Positions 23,794-32,937 of a stretch of 53,292 bases of DNA are shown here, piece after piece. A model generated the notes under the pieces. It was given only the letters and a program-made list of their open reading frames with translations, did no database searches and was not told the DNA's origin. Source of the stretch: Paenibacillus lemnae. Lineage in GTDB: Bacteria > Bacillota > Bacilli > Paenibacillales > Paenibacillaceae. The translations under genes and the position numbers were made by a program. The stretch is taken from positions 1 through 53,292 of the forward strand of contig NZ_JABBPN010000026.1 in the NCBI RefSeq assembly GCF_012933385.1, given 5' to 3'. The stretch's first letter is position 1; each line of letters opens with the position of its first letter.

Positions 23794-25344
23794 ATGGAAA
23801 CTACGAAGGAGCAGCCTCAAGTCGTTTCAAGATCGACTTATGGAATTATAGCCATCCTGCTGGCAGGGGCTTTTGTGTCTCTTCTCAGCAACACGCTGCT
23901 GAATATCGCGCTGCCGTCAATCATGAGACATTTTAACATTGCCAGCCCTTCAACGGTACAGTGGCTGACAACCGGTTATATGCTGGTAAACGGGATTATG
24001 ATTCCTTCTACCGCGTTTTTAATCCAGCGTTTTTCTGTGCGCAGACTCTTTCTGATTGCGATGAGTTTGTTCACAATAGGTACGATTCTTGGCGGATTTG
24101 CCCCAACCTTCGCGCTTCTCCTGACAGGACGCATGATTCAGGCCTCCGGTTCTGCCATCATGATGCCGCTCCTTATGAACGTTATGCTGACAAGCTTTCC
24201 GGTAGAGAAACGCGGCGGGGCGATGGGCATGTTCGGTTTGGTCATGATCTTTGCTCCTGCTATTGGGCCTACCCTCTCCGGCTGGATTATTGAGCGTTAT
24301 GACCGCTGGGATATGCTTTTCCATCTCATCTGGCCCGTCGCACTGCTTGTGCTGCTGCTTGGATTCTTCAAGCTGAGAGACAAAAAGGAGAGCATCGCGA
24401 TTCAACTTGATGCACTCTCGATTGCTTTATCCAGCATCGGCTTCGGCGGGATCCTGTACGGCTTCAGTACAGCTGGAAATACAGAGCAGGGCGGTTGGGA
24501 CAATCCCGTTGTATTCATCTCCCTGGCTGCGGGTTTTGTCAGTCTCATCCTGTTTATTGTTCGTCAATTCAAGCTGGATAAACCGATGCTGGACTTCCGG
24601 GTATACAAATACCCGATGTTCGCTTTATCCTCCGCCATTTCGATCTTTATGAATATGGCGATGTTCTCGGCCATGCTGCTCATGCCGATCTATCTGCAGA
24701 CCATCCGCCAGATTTCTCCGCTGGATTCCGGACTGCTGCTGCTGCCAGGTGCCATCTGTATGGGAATCATGTCGCCGATCACCGGCAAATTGTTCGATAA
24801 GTTCGGTGCTAAAATATTAGCTTTCACAGGTCTTGCAATCTCTGTTGTTACGAGTTACATGTTCAGTCAATTAACGCTTGAAACACCATACAGTACATTG
24901 ATCATTATGTATACCTTCCGGATGTTTGGCATGTCGATGGTTATGATGCCGATCATGACCAATGGTCTGAACCAGCTGCCGCTCCGGTACACACCGCACG
25001 GAACAGCGATGAACAGCACGCTGGCCCAGGTTTCAGGTGCAATCGGCACCTCACTCCTGATCACAGTGATGACCAACCGGACCAAGTCGTATGTGGAGAG
25101 CATGGTGAGTGACGCAGCCGCTGGGATGGGAACCCAGCCAACAGCCGCTGAACTGCAGCAGCTGACGGCGCAGGTATCCGGTCAGGCTACGGTACACGGA
25201 ATCAATGATTCCTTCCTCGTGTCCGTGATACTTCTAGTGATTGCGATGCTGATGAGCTTGTTCATCAAACGTACCTCTCCTGCTGAGGATAAAGATCCTC
25301 AGACGTCTCCCGTGTCCAAGGTACGGCAGGTAAAGCAGGCATAA
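23794..25344 (+). CDS. MFS multidrug exporter, DHA2 (EmrB/QacA) type
   Basis: This 516-residue transporter has about 14 hydrophobic helices. The N-terminal half shows motif D1-like LNIALPSIMRHF, WLTTGYMLVNGIMIP, and motif C-like GPTLSGWIIERYDRWDMLF, as in DHA2 drug:H+ antiporters. GGAGG lies eight bases before the ATG. The divergent TetR gene and operator suggest inducible efflux. The drug cannot be predicted. A strong terminator follows directly. Confidence 0.88.
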   Translation: METTKEQPQVVSRSTYGIIAILLAGAFVSLLSNTLLNIALPSIMRHFNIASPSTVQWLTTGYMLVNGIMIPSTAFLIQRFSVRRLFLIAMSLFTIGTILGGFAPTFALLLTGRMIQASGSAIMMPLLMNVMLTSFPVEKRGGAMGMFGLVMIFAPAIGPTLSGWIIERYDRWDMLFHLIWPVALLVLLLGFFKLRDKKESIAIQLDALSIALSSIGFGGILYGFSTAGNTEQGGWDNPVVFISLAAGFVSLILFIVRQFKLDKPMLDFRVYKYPMFALSSAISIFMNMAMFSAMLLMPIYLQTIRQISPLDSGLLLLPGAICMGIMSPITGKLFDKFGAKILAFTGLAISVVTSYMFSQLTLETPYSTLIIMYTFRMFGMSMVMMPIMTNGLNQLPLRYTPHGTAMNSTLAQVSGAIGTSLLITVMTNRTKSYVESMVSDAAAGMGTQPTAAELQQLTAQVSGQATVHGINDSFLVSVILLVIAMLMSLFIKRTSPAEDKDPQTSPVSKVRQVKQA

Positions 25345-25349
25345 TACAA

Positions 25350-25397
25350 AAGGCGATAGACTGGCTCTTGATGAGCAGCAGTCTATCGCCTTTTTTT
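25350..25397 (+). terminator. Terminator of the MFS gene
   Basis: AGGCGATAGACTG pairs with CAGTCTATCGCCT and seven T follow on plus. Confidence 0.93.
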
Positions 25398-25472
25398 GAT
25401 TTGTAAGTTTTTCTAAGGGTGATGCTCCCGCTTCTTAAGAATAAATTGTCCCCAAACATCCACGTTTTTGCC

Positions 25473-25501
25473 CCTCTAACGGACTCCATGTCCGTTAGAG
25501 G
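25473..25501. other. Perfect 12-bp hairpin in the MFS-pepF gap
   Basis: CCTCTAACGGAC and GTCCGTTAGAGG pair perfectly around a 5-base loop. No U-tract follows on either strand. It lies between two terminators in a 346-bp gap with no credible gene, so it is not explained by either neighbour. Confidence 0.6.
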
Positions 25502-25563
25502 CATCCTGGTTTTCGTTCGGTCCTGCGATGTCTCTTCTACCGCCAACATTAATGTCCTATGTA

Positions 25564-25622
25564 TAAAAACCGCTCCTTTATATATGGCAGCCTCGTCACT
25601 GCCATTCTACATAAGGAGCGGT
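25564..25622 (-). terminator. Terminator of the M3 peptidase gene
   Basis: ACCGCTCCTTAT pairs with AAGGAGCGGT, with an inner ATGGCAG/CTGCCAT stem, followed by TTTTTATA on minus. Confidence 0.85.
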
Positions 25623-25690
25623 CTTGGGTAATGCACAATGCAGCGCAGCGTCTCCCTATATAGGAACAGCACCGCTTACTTCATCAAGTA

Positions 25691-27385
25691 TTACAGTGCT
25701 TTGTCGTCCACGCTGTTCAGCCAACCTTGAATTTGATCAACCACAGACGCCACACAGCCATCTTCAAACGGAGACTTCAGTCCGGCGTATTTCACCAGCT
25801 CTACGAACGAACGGCTGCCGCCAACCTGACACAGCTTCAGATAATCCTTCCATGCCGCTTCATAGTTATCATGAAGCCTTACCCAGAACTGAAATGCACA
25901 GATTTGGGCCAAGGTATAGTCAATATAGTAGAACGGTGTTCTGAAAATATGAGCCTGCTTATGCCAAAATCCACCGTTCTCCAAGTAATCGTTATCGGCA
26001 TAATTGCGGTGCGGCATAAACTTTTGTTCAATCTCGCGCCATGCTGACTTCCGCTCGGCTGGCGCTGCTTCCGGATTGGCATATACATAGTGCTGGAATT
26101 CATCTACAGCAACACCGTAAGGGATGAACTGCAGGCTATCCGCCAGATGATTGAATTTGTACTTGTCGCTGTCTTCCTGGAAGAACAGCTCCATCCAAGG
26201 CCAGGTGAAAAACTCCATGCTCATGGAATGGATCTCACAAGCCTCATATGTCGGGAAGTTGTATTCCGGAACCTGATATCCACGGCTTTCGTACACCTGG
26301 AAAGCATGGCCTGCTTCATGCGTCAGTACATCGATATCTCCGGAAGTACCGTTAAAGTTTGAGAAAATATACGGTGCGCTGTAGTCCGGAATGTACGTGC
26401 AGTATCCTCCGGCCTGCTTGCCTTTCTTGCTGACCAGATCCATCAGGTTATTGTCGATCATAAAGTTGAAGAACTCGTTCATCTCCGGGGAGAGCTCACT
26501 GTACATTTTCTTGCCGTTCTGGACGATCCAGTCTGCATCACCTTTTGGCGCTGCATTACCCGATTTAAAGCTGAAGCCTTCATCATAAAATAACAGATCC
26601 TCCACGCCGATCCGGCTGCGCTGACGCTCTCTAAGCTGGGTCGCCATCGGTACAATGTAATCCTGAACCTGTTTCCGGAAATTTGCCACCATCTCTGCAT
26701 TATAATCCGTACGGGCCATCCGTGCATAACCCAACTCCACGAAATTGTTGAACCCGAGTTTCTTAGCGATCGTATGGCGGACCTTTACCAGTTCATCATA
26801 GATGCGGTCGAACTCCGCTTCATGCTCTGCCATGAATTGATAACGGGCCTGGAATGCAGCCTTCCGCGTCTCCCGGTCTGTAGACAACTCAAACGGAGTC
26901 AGCTGGGACAGCGTCAGCTCTTCTCCTTGAAATGGAATTTTCGCGGATGCGATCAGCTGGGAATATTCTGTAGACAGCTTATTCTCCTGCTGCAGGTCTT
27001 GAATGACCTCAGGACTAAACGTTTTCAGGGACAGCTCTGCAAGTGCAAACAGCTGGCGCCCCCATTTGGCCTCAAGCTGCTCACGGAAACGGGATTGGGT
27101 CAGTGCTTTGTAATAGTCAGTTATGTATTCCTGATACACCGGCTCAGCTTCATCCATATAATCCTGTTCCTGTTTATAGAACTCATCGTTCGTGTCAATG
27201 GAATGACGGATGCTGACCAAGGTCGACTGGGTATCCACGTTCTGGCGCAGCTTGTTCACAGCCGTCATCGCCTCGTCCTGCTCTTCAAAAGTAGATGCTT
27301 CGTTAAACTGTTTCAGCAATTCTTTAAACCGCTGTTCAATTTCTTTCATGTCCGGACGCTGATATGGATACTCTGTAAATTTCAT
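25691..27385 (-). CDS. M3B-family oligoendopeptidase (PepF-like)
   Basis: This 564-residue cytosolic zinc metallopeptidase has the HEXXH motif HEAGH near residues 356-360, with downstream glutamates of the third ligand helix (TYEACEIHSMSMEFF). The upstream half is helical, as in M3 peptidases that enclose short peptides. It resembles the M3-family oligoendopeptidases of Bacillales more than lactococcal PepF. The frame opens at 27397, but GATGGG lies seven bases before the ATG at 27385. It stands alone between two terminators. Confidence 0.88.
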   Translation of the reverse strand: MKFTEYPYQRPDMKEIEQRFKELLKQFNEASTFEEQDEAMTAVNKLRQNVDTQSTLVSIRHSIDTNDEFYKQEQDYMDEAEPVYQEYITDYYKALTQSRFREQLEAKWGRQLFALAELSLKTFSPEVIQDLQQENKLSTEYSQLIASAKIPFQGEELTLSQLTPFELSTDRETRKAAFQARYQFMAEHEAEFDRIYDELVKVRHTIAKKLGFNNFVELGYARMARTDYNAEMVANFRKQVQDYIVPMATQLRERQRSRIGVEDLLFYDEGFSFKSGNAAPKGDADWIVQNGKKMYSELSPEMNEFFNFMIDNNLMDLVSKKGKQAGGYCTYIPDYSAPYIFSNFNGTSGDIDVLTHEAGHAFQVYESRGYQVPEYNFPTYEACEIHSMSMEFFTWPWMELFFQEDSDKYKFNHLADSLQFIPYGVAVDEFQHYVYANPEAAPAERKSAWREIEQKFMPHRNYADNDYLENGGFWHKQAHIFRTPFYYIDYTLAQICAFQFWVRLHDNYEAAWKDYLKLCQVGGSRSFVELVKYAGLKSPFEDGCVASVVDQIQGWLNSVDDKAL

Positions 27386-27483
27386 GGAATAACCCATCCC
27401 TTCTAGTGTTTATAGGATTTTATTATACTAAATATTAATGGACTTAAATACCATAAATTTTCAGTCATTATAAGCTTCTTTAC

Positions 27484-27533
27484 AAAAAAGCTGTCCGATG
27501 CATCCTTTCTCAATCGGATGTAACGGACAGCTT
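27484..27533 (-). terminator. Terminator of spo0M
   Basis: AAGCTGTCCG and CGGACAGCTT pair, with GGATG/CATCC inside, followed by six U on minus, directly after the spo0M stop. Confidence 0.9.
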
Positions 27534-27541
27534 TATCAACA

Positions 27542-28315
27542 TTAGGATGCCTGTCTTATGATCATATCCTCCAGAATTCCAGCAATATATGCCGGACCTT
27601 GCTGCAAATCCTGATCGTCCAGCATTAAACGGCCTTGCCGCTCATCCATATCGAAGGAGCGTTCCATCCAGCCGGAGATCCCTTTTCCCCTGCGGTCTAC
27701 TTCCACAATAAGGGACAACCCGTCATGTTCAAGGAACATGATCAGCTCCAGCTCACGTACCTCAGAGAAGCCGGGACCTGGATAAAATTCAATCTCCTGT
27801 ACAAAAGGTACTCCGCGTCCAAGGCGGGGATGGTATTCACATGTCGATCCTTTAAACTGGAAACCAAGCTGTGAGACAGCTTCCAGCACGACAGCAGCAT
27901 ATGGATGTGCCGTGACCTCAATATAGTCACGATCCTTTGGATCAATGGCATAGTCAATGTCCAGTCCAGTATGGATCCATACAGGCTGGCGGGACAGGGT
28001 CAACGGGGTTTCCAGCGGCAGCGGAAACTGAAACGGAATCTCCAGCTTCTCCCCCTGCTTAACATGGAGTCCATCCGAAACCTTGATCTTTGCTACAGTA
28101 TACGACTGGTTGTACTTGCGGTCATCCTTTTCCTGAATGTATTCCGTCATCAGTTTGACATAGATCCCGTCTACCTTTTGATCCACACTGCCACCGGAAA
28201 TATGGACGACCCCCTTCAAATCTTCGCCAGGCGCGTAAGAGGATTTCTCCAAACGTGTATCCACCTGTACAGCATCAATACCTACACTTGCCAGCATTTT
28301 ATTGAAAAATGACAT
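27542..28315 (-). CDS. spo0M: Sporulation control protein Spo0M
   Basis: This 257-residue arrestin-like protein is very close in length to B. subtilis Spo0M (258). It starts MSFFNKMLASVGIDAVQVDTRLEK, with an N-terminal beta-sandwich domain and the conserved GRGVPFVQEIEFYPG in the second half. Spo0M influences early sporulation and septum formation and is under SigH control in B. subtilis. Upstream I see only a weak SigH-like AGGACAT...GAAAC pair. A pentanucleotide repeat lies 130-240 bases upstream of the start. Confidence 0.92.
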   Translation of the reverse strand: MSFFNKMLASVGIDAVQVDTRLEKSSYAPGEDLKGVVHISGGSVDQKVDGIYVKLMTEYIQEKDDRKYNQSYTVAKIKVSDGLHVKQGEKLEIPFQFPLPLETPLTLSRQPVWIHTGLDIDYAIDPKDRDYIEVTAHPYAAVVLEAVSQLGFQFKGSTCEYHPRLGRGVPFVQEIEFYPGPGFSEVRELELIMFLEHDGLSLIVEVDRRGKGISGWMERSFDMDERQGRLMLDDQDLQQGPAYIAGILEDMIIRQAS

Positions 28316-28419
28316 ACATTCTTCTCTCCCAACAATTTCAATTTGTTGGAATATACGCCATGTATCACGCTTAGTTTCAAAATATTTATGATGTCCTCTT
28401 TTGCTTGATGCATCTTCCT

Positions 28420-28446
28420 AGATAAGCCTGTTTTCCAGGCTTATCT
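28420..28446. other. Perfect 11-bp hairpin beside the pentanucleotide repeat
   Basis: AGATAAGCCTG and CAGGCTTATCT pair around a 5-base loop. No clear U-tract follows on either strand. It may end or punctuate the transcript of the 28567 gene, or stabilise the spo0M leader. Confidence 0.5.
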
Positions 28447-28447
28447 C

Positions 28448-28552
28448 TGGATGGGCTGGGCTCGGATGGGCTACCCTAGATTCGGCTGATCTGGGCTCGG
28501 CTCGGCTGGGCTGGGCTCGGCTAGGCTAGGCTAAGCTACCCTGGGCTGAACT
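28448..28552. repeat. Degenerate pentanucleotide tandem repeat, 21 units
   Basis: A T occurs at every fifth base from 28452 to 28552, and most units read NGGCT (GGGCT, CGGCT, AGGCT), with a few variants such as ACCCT and GATCT. The array is exactly in phase over 105 bp and begins 15 bases downstream of the 28567 stop codon. It lies between that gene and spo0M. Confidence 0.9.
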
Positions 28553-28566
28553 CGCCCCTTCTACTC

Positions 28567-29190
28567 TCACGAGATTCCTCTGTCACGCCGGATTTTCGCA
28601 CGATACTCCATACCGAGCACGGCAATGAGTACAGCCAGACTCATACTTATGACCGCCATCAGAATCCAGACATGCTGCTCTCCGCCGTTCTCCTGCTGCA
28701 TCACGGACGGACTGCCTGTGTCACCACCCCCGGATGAAGAAACTGCAGGTTCAGTCTCTTCATCCGGATCCTCTGAAGTCAGCGGATCCTCCTTTTCACT
28801 CAAAAACGCCAGTTCCTCTGCCGCATCCGATATGTTCATCGTAGGAGCACATAACGGAAGTACCCACTGGTCCTCCTGTTTGTTTAGAAAGAGAAGATAT
28901 TCTTTGCCAATATCTTCTGGTCCCCTTACAGCTCCCCAGGTGATATCGTCTTTCATCGTAATCTGCTGATTCTGAATCTCTTTGAAGCTCTTAATCACAG
29001 TGACCTTAACCTCATAATGATCCTTACGGCGAGTCACTTTCTCCACACGGCCGTGAATAACCGCGTCATACTTGTCATAGGCGTCTTCAGTAGACGGAAT
29101 CTCTACACAGGACAAGGCATAGATGTCCGAAGCAGGCTGCATAGGGACTAACATCAGTAATGTAAGAATGATCATCATCGTTTTACGCAT
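28567..29190 (-). CDS. Secreted, C-terminally membrane-anchored protein with TIMP/NTR-like domain
   Basis: This 207-residue protein has a signal peptide (about 1-25). The mature part begins near C28 (LSCVEIPS), followed by a beta-rich domain (YDAVIHGRVEKVTRR..HYEVKVTVIKSFK) with a second cysteine, C114 (LPLCAPT). The pair of cysteines flanking an OB-fold-like domain recalls TIMP/NTR domains. A Ser/Gly/Asp/Glu-rich linker (130-172) leads to a C-terminal helix (174-194) and a basic cytoplasmic tail. AAAGGGGG precedes the ATG. Function is unknown. The protein should be displayed on the outer face of the membrane. Confidence 0.65.
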   Translation of the reverse strand: MRKTMMIILTLLMLVPMQPASDIYALSCVEIPSTEDAYDKYDAVIHGRVEKVTRRKDHYEVKVTVIKSFKEIQNQQITMKDDITWGAVRGPEDIGKEYLLFLNKQEDQWVLPLCAPTMNISDAAEELAFLSEKEDPLTSEDPDEETEPAVSSSGGGDTGSPSVMQQENGGEQHVWILMAVISMSLAVLIAVLGMEYRAKIRRDRGIS

Positions 29191-29314
29191 ATTCCATCCC
29201 CCTTTGCTTATCCAGACGAAGAGAGTATGGTTTTAGTTGCCATTTCCAATAAAACAAATGAATATCGCTTGGATGTCTAAAAAGTCCCGATTCCCCGGAT
29301 GAGCATTATACCCT

Positions 29315-30109
29315 TCAACCTCCAGCACCCTGATACCGATTCACGCCATACATCCAAAACCGATATCCCGCAAGGCAGCAGAGCGGCCCCATTAACGGCA
29401 CCAGCCACATCACTTCATCAGACAACAGCATGGTATCGCGCGACAGCAGAAACGAAGCCGGGTAGTAATTGATAAAGGCAAATGGAATAACGAATGTGAG
29501 CAGAATCTGAATGAACGTGCCGAATACAGGAAGCGGGTACGAGATAAAATCTTTTATTTTGAAAAACAGATTAAACAGGAATCCCGATCTTACCCATATA
29601 AATGAAGTCGCTCCGATTGTGGTCAGAATGCCGGTCTGAATCAGTGCACCGCTGATTATTGTAAGCACGAGGTAAATAATCTGCATAGCGCTCCATTCCA
29701 GATCCAACGCCGTCAGTGCCCAGATCAGGACTGAGCCGGAGACGACCAGATGAGCAATATAACCCAGGTTAAATCCTCGGCAGATCAGATAAAGATACGG
29801 ATTGACAGGTTTTACGAGCAAAGCATCCAATGTGCCGTTGTTCACCTGCCCCTCCAGATCACGCATCTGCACGAACGAAAAGGCTGCCCCGAGTGCGTAT
29901 GTAAACAGACTGATACTGTAGAGCAGCGCGATCTCCGGCCACGTCCAGCCGGCAATGTGATTAAATTTCTGAATGAACAGCCATATAATAATGTAGTCTC
30001 CTGTATAGCTGATGATCTGAGCAGCAATGGCGAGAAAAAAATCTCCTCGATACTCCATCCTCTCTTTCATCAGCAGGCGAACCAGCTTCCAAAATAACCG
30101 CAGTGTCAT
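29315..30109 (-). CDS. ABC-2 type exporter permease
   Basis: This 264-residue six-helix membrane protein belongs to the ABC-2/DUF990-like permeases. The N-terminal KERMEYRGDFFLAIAAQ and the loop QVNNGTLDALLVKPVNPYLYLI (about 90-111) are family features; the same type of motif is in the partner at 30126. It should form a heterodimeric pore with that permease, driven by the ATPase at 30931. The operon order is ATPase-permease-permease. No terminator is obvious downstream. Substrate is unknown. Confidence 0.82.
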   Translation of the reverse strand: MTLRLFWKLVRLLMKERMEYRGDFFLAIAAQIISYTGDYIIIWLFIQKFNHIAGWTWPEIALLYSISLFTYALGAAFSFVQMRDLEGQVNNGTLDALLVKPVNPYLYLICRGFNLGYIAHLVVSGSVLIWALTALDLEWSAMQIIYLVLTIISGALIQTGILTTIGATSFIWVRSGFLFNLFFKIKDFISYPLPVFGTFIQILLTFVIPFAFINYYPASFLLSRDTMLLSDEVMWLVPLMGPLCCLAGYRFWMYGVNRYQGAGG

Positions 30110-30125
30110 ACCTACCTCCTACATC

Positions 30126-30914
30126 TCATCCGCCTTGAATAACAAGCCGCCGAACTGCTTTTTTCCACAATTTATGTACAATCACAAGCAGGATGGCTGA
30201 CCAGGCCACCCCCTTGACCAACAGCACCATGGTTTCTGTAACACTTAAGGTACCCAGATATACTGCGGCAGGAACATACCCTAGAAATTGAAATGGAAGC
30301 CAGCCTGCAGCGGACTGCCACGCTTCCGGGAAGAACCAGAGCGGCAGAAACGTCCCTGAAAAAATCGTAATGAATCCGCCCAGCATCCAATCCAGCGCAA
30401 AGTGATTCATCACCCAAAACGCGATCAGGGAAATCAAATATCCCAGCAAAAATGAGATGGATAACGCCAATCCAATCGCTGCCAGAAAACCTGCGAAATG
30501 AAGACCTGAAGCGGGTGGAATGAGTCCAAATGCGAACCAGGCGATCAGAAGCGACGGAATCACCGTAAACACCAGCTGATATCCTGAGCTCCCCAATCCG
30601 CTCGACAGCAGAAAGAGCGGATAGGACAGCGGCTTGGTCAGCTCGGATGCAATCGCTCCGGACTTCAGGCTTCCATCTACCTGGCTGCTCATGCGATGCA
30701 GTAGCAAGGCAAGCATGAGTGTGTTAATAATACTGTATGTAATCATTTGCTGAGCCGAGACACCGTCCACTTGTCCGCTGCCGATCACGGCCTTCCAGAT
30801 CTCTGCCTGAATGAAGATTACGGCGAAATTACCCAACAGGCGCAGCCACACCTCCGAACGATAGGACATTTGCTTGGTGAACGATTTAACGCCGAACATG
30901 ATATAAGCCTTCAA
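30126..30914 (-). CDS. ABC-2 type exporter permease, second subunit
   Basis: This 262-residue six-helix permease is parallel in design to its neighbour (MSYRSEVWLRLLGNFAVI near the N-terminus; SGAIASELTKPLSYPLFLL as the loop motif). The frame is open far upstream inside the ATPase gene, but a TTG at 30914 with GGGGCGG seven bases before it gives the family's normal N-terminus and a length like the partner. An ATG at 30899 with GAAGG is the alternative. It starts 16 bases after the ATPase stop. Confidence 0.8.
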   Translation of the reverse strand: MKAYIMFGVKSFTKQMSYRSEVWLRLLGNFAVIFIQAEIWKAVIGSGQVDGVSAQQMITYSIINTLMLALLLHRMSSQVDGSLKSGAIASELTKPLSYPLFLLSSGLGSSGYQLVFTVIPSLLIAWFAFGLIPPASGLHFAGFLAAIGLALSISFLLGYLISLIAFWVMNHFALDWMLGGFITIFSGTFLPLWFFPEAWQSAAGWLPFQFLGYVPAAVYLGTLSVTETMVLLVKGVAWSAILLVIVHKLWKKAVRRLVIQGG

Positions 30915-30930
30915 GTAACTTCCGCCCCTT

Positions 30931-31941
30931 TCACCCGATCTCCCGCCGTTCCCGCTCTTTCTGATCCAGCTGCTGATAGAGCTTTCGGATGACCGAATCA
31001 ATATCCTCAGTCTCGATGGATGCATCCTCTACCGGATACTGGGCTGCTAATCGGCTGACGCATTCAAATACGGTGGTATGGCTGCGTTCGAAGAGGAAGG
31101 TTTTCCGGACACCGTTATCCTGTATCAGAGTTAAGCCTGGTGTCTCGATCGTTCCCGGATCGAAGCGGAAGTCAATCGTGACCCGCTGTTCATTCCCCAG
31201 CTGATTCCGCAGGTGAGAAACCGAACCGTCATAAACGAGATTTCCTTTGTTCACAACGATCATCCTGGAGCAGATGGCCTCAATATCCTTCATATCATGG
31301 GTCGTCAAAATTATAGAAACTTTCTTCTCCTCATTGACCGTTCTTAGAAACTGCCGGATTTGATCTTTTGCGATGACATCAAGGCCGATGGTCGGCTCGT
31401 CCAGAAACAGAATACGCGGCTCATGCAGCAGAGACATCGCGATTTCCACCCTCATCCGCTGGCCCAAACTTAACTGCCGTACTGGCTTTTGCATAAAAGA
31501 AGACATGGACAGCAGCTCCGTGCAGAAATCCAGATTGCTTCGAAATTGTGACTCGGGAAGCCTGTACACATATTTATGAAGATCGAAGGAATCCATCACC
31601 GGCAGATCCCACCACAGCTGGCTGCGCTGGCCGAACACCACGCCCATCTCGCGTGAGTTCTGCTTTCTCTTCTCATGGGGGATGTTCCCCAGTACACGTA
31701 AACTCCCTGAAGTGGGGACCAGAATGCCAGTCATCATCTTGATCATCGTCGATTTGCCTGCACCGTTCGGTCCCAGATATCCGACAGCTTCCCCTTCCCC
31801 AATGGAAAAGCTAATATCCCGCACGGCAGTCTCTTCTACATACTGCCTGGTAAACAAGCTGCGAACAGAGCCGAGCAGCCCCGGAAACCTCTTATACTGG
31901 CGGTATGTTTTTGTGACTCCATCTACCTCAATGATACTCAT
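30931..31941 (-). CDS. ABC exporter ATP-binding protein
   Basis: This 336-residue ATPase has Walker A GPNGAGKST (57-65), signature LSLGQ (157-161), Walker B ILFLDEP (177-183) and the switch His in TTHDMKD. The N-terminal segment TYRQYKRFPGLLGSVRSLFTR and a C-terminal extension of about 90 residues are typical of the ATPases that accompany DUF990-type permeases. It should power export through the two permeases downstream. A TATAAT (31986-31981 on minus) lies upstream, but no good -35 is seen. Confidence 0.9.
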   Translation of the reverse strand: MSIIEVDGVTKTYRQYKRFPGLLGSVRSLFTRQYVEETAVRDISFSIGEGEAVGYLGPNGAGKSTMIKMMTGILVPTSGSLRVLGNIPHEKRKQNSREMGVVFGQRSQLWWDLPVMDSFDLHKYVYRLPESQFRSNLDFCTELLSMSSFMQKPVRQLSLGQRMRVEIAMSLLHEPRILFLDEPTIGLDVIAKDQIRQFLRTVNEEKKVSIILTTHDMKDIEAICSRMIVVNKGNLVYDGSVSHLRNQLGNEQRVTIDFRFDPGTIETPGLTLIQDNGVRKTFLFERSHTTVFECVSRLAAQYPVEDASIETEDIDSVIRKLYQQLDQKERERREIG

Positions 31942-32049
31942 TTTTGTAATTCAACCCCCCGCCTGATGATCTATACTTTCATTATAGGTATGGATGAATC
32001 TTCCAAAGTACCTCAACATTTAGAGATCATTTCATATGGGAATCAGTGA

Positions 32050-32094
32050 TTTAAACACAAACAGTCCGTAAACCAACCGGTTTACGGACTGTTT
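32050..32094 (-). terminator. Terminator of the sugar ABC operon
   Basis: AAACAGTCCGTAAACC pairs perfectly with GGTTTACGGACTGTTT around a 4-base loop. On minus it follows the second permease stop and is trailed by GTGTTTAAA. Confidence 0.8.
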
Positions 32095-32106
32095 GATAGA
32101 ACGTTT

Positions 32107-32937
32107 TTAACCTTTGATCGCGCCTGAGGCAAGTCCTTTTACAAAGTACTTCTGCAGGAACAGAAATATAATCAGGATCGGAATGATCGACATCGTCGTT
32201 CCGGCGAATATCATATCCCATCGTGAGGAAAACTCGCCGACATAATAGAAGATTTCTACAATCATCGTCTTCGGCTGTCCGGATGGAAGCACAAGCATCG
32301 GCATCAGAAAGTCATTCCAGATCCCCAGGCCTTGCAGAACAATCATACTAGCCGTGCAGGGCCCCAGAAGCGGAAACACGATTCTCCAGAAAGTCCCGAA
32401 GCGGGTGCACCCATCGATCTCCGCCGACTCCTCAATTTCACGGGGAACCCCCTTAAGAAAGCTCGTATACAACAAGCAGCCAAATCCCACTGAGCCTGCA
32501 ACATATACGACGATCGGACCCGCCAAATTCCCGTACAAGCCGAACATTTTGAGTTCCTTAAATAAAGGAATCATGTAAGCCTGGAATGGAATCATCATCC
32601 CTGCCAGATAGAACGTGAAAATTACACGGGTCCAGGTCCTGTTATGACGTTCAATCGCATAGCCCGCCATGGGAATAATAAGCACCATGAACACAACGGA
32701 CAGCACGGTAAGCAATAAGCTGTTCAGCATAGCCGCCGGAAACTCGGTTTCGGTCAGCAGATACTTGAAGCTTTCGATATTCAGCGATTTTGGCAGTGCA
32801 ATTGCATCCCGCATGATCTCCGGATTTGTCTTAAATGCCGACATGAGATTGAAAAAAATCGGAAAGAAAAAGATAACGGCCAGGAGTAATGTAGCCATGA
32901 ACATGAGCACATCATTCACCTTTCGGCGCTTTTCCAT
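32107..32937 (-). CDS. Sugar ABC importer permease, MalG/AraQ-like
   Basis: This 276-residue membrane protein has six helices and the EAA loop EIEESAEIDGCTRFGTFWRIVFPLL (about 185-209), which docks to the shared ATPase MsmX-type subunit. No ATPase gene is in the operon, as is normal for CUT1 systems in Bacillales. Its ATG shares one base with the stop of the upstream permease (TAATG). The operon is binding protein-permease-permease, preceded by a YesM/YesN pair. Substrate is probably an oligosaccharide but unproven. Confidence 0.9.
   Translation of the reverse strand: MEKRRKVNDVLMFMATLLLAVIFFFPIFFNLMSAFKTNPEIMRDAIALPKSLNIESFKYLLTETEFPAAMLNSLLLTVLSVVFMVLIIPMAGYAIERHNRTWTRVIFTFYLAGMMIPFQAYMIPLFKELKMFGLYGNLAGPIVVYVAGSVGFGCLLYTSFLKGVPREIEESAEIDGCTRFGTFWRIVFPLLGPCTASMIVLQGLGIWNDFLMPMLVLPSGQPKTMIVEIFYYVGEFSSRWDMIFAGTTMSIIPILIIFLFLQKYFVKGLASGAIKG

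Noticed and set aside
25265..25549. Minus-strand 94-codon frame downstream of the MFS gene
   Set aside because: It reads across the MFS terminator and the orphan hairpin and has no ribosome binding site.
28448..28552. CRISPR or spacer-repeat array
   Set aside because: The period is five bases with degenerate units and no spacers; it is a microsatellite.
30915..31025. Longer N-terminus for the permease starting inside the ATPase gene
   Set aside because: The extension is polar, overlaps the ATPase coding end and has no family match; TTG 30914 has a strong ribosome binding site.
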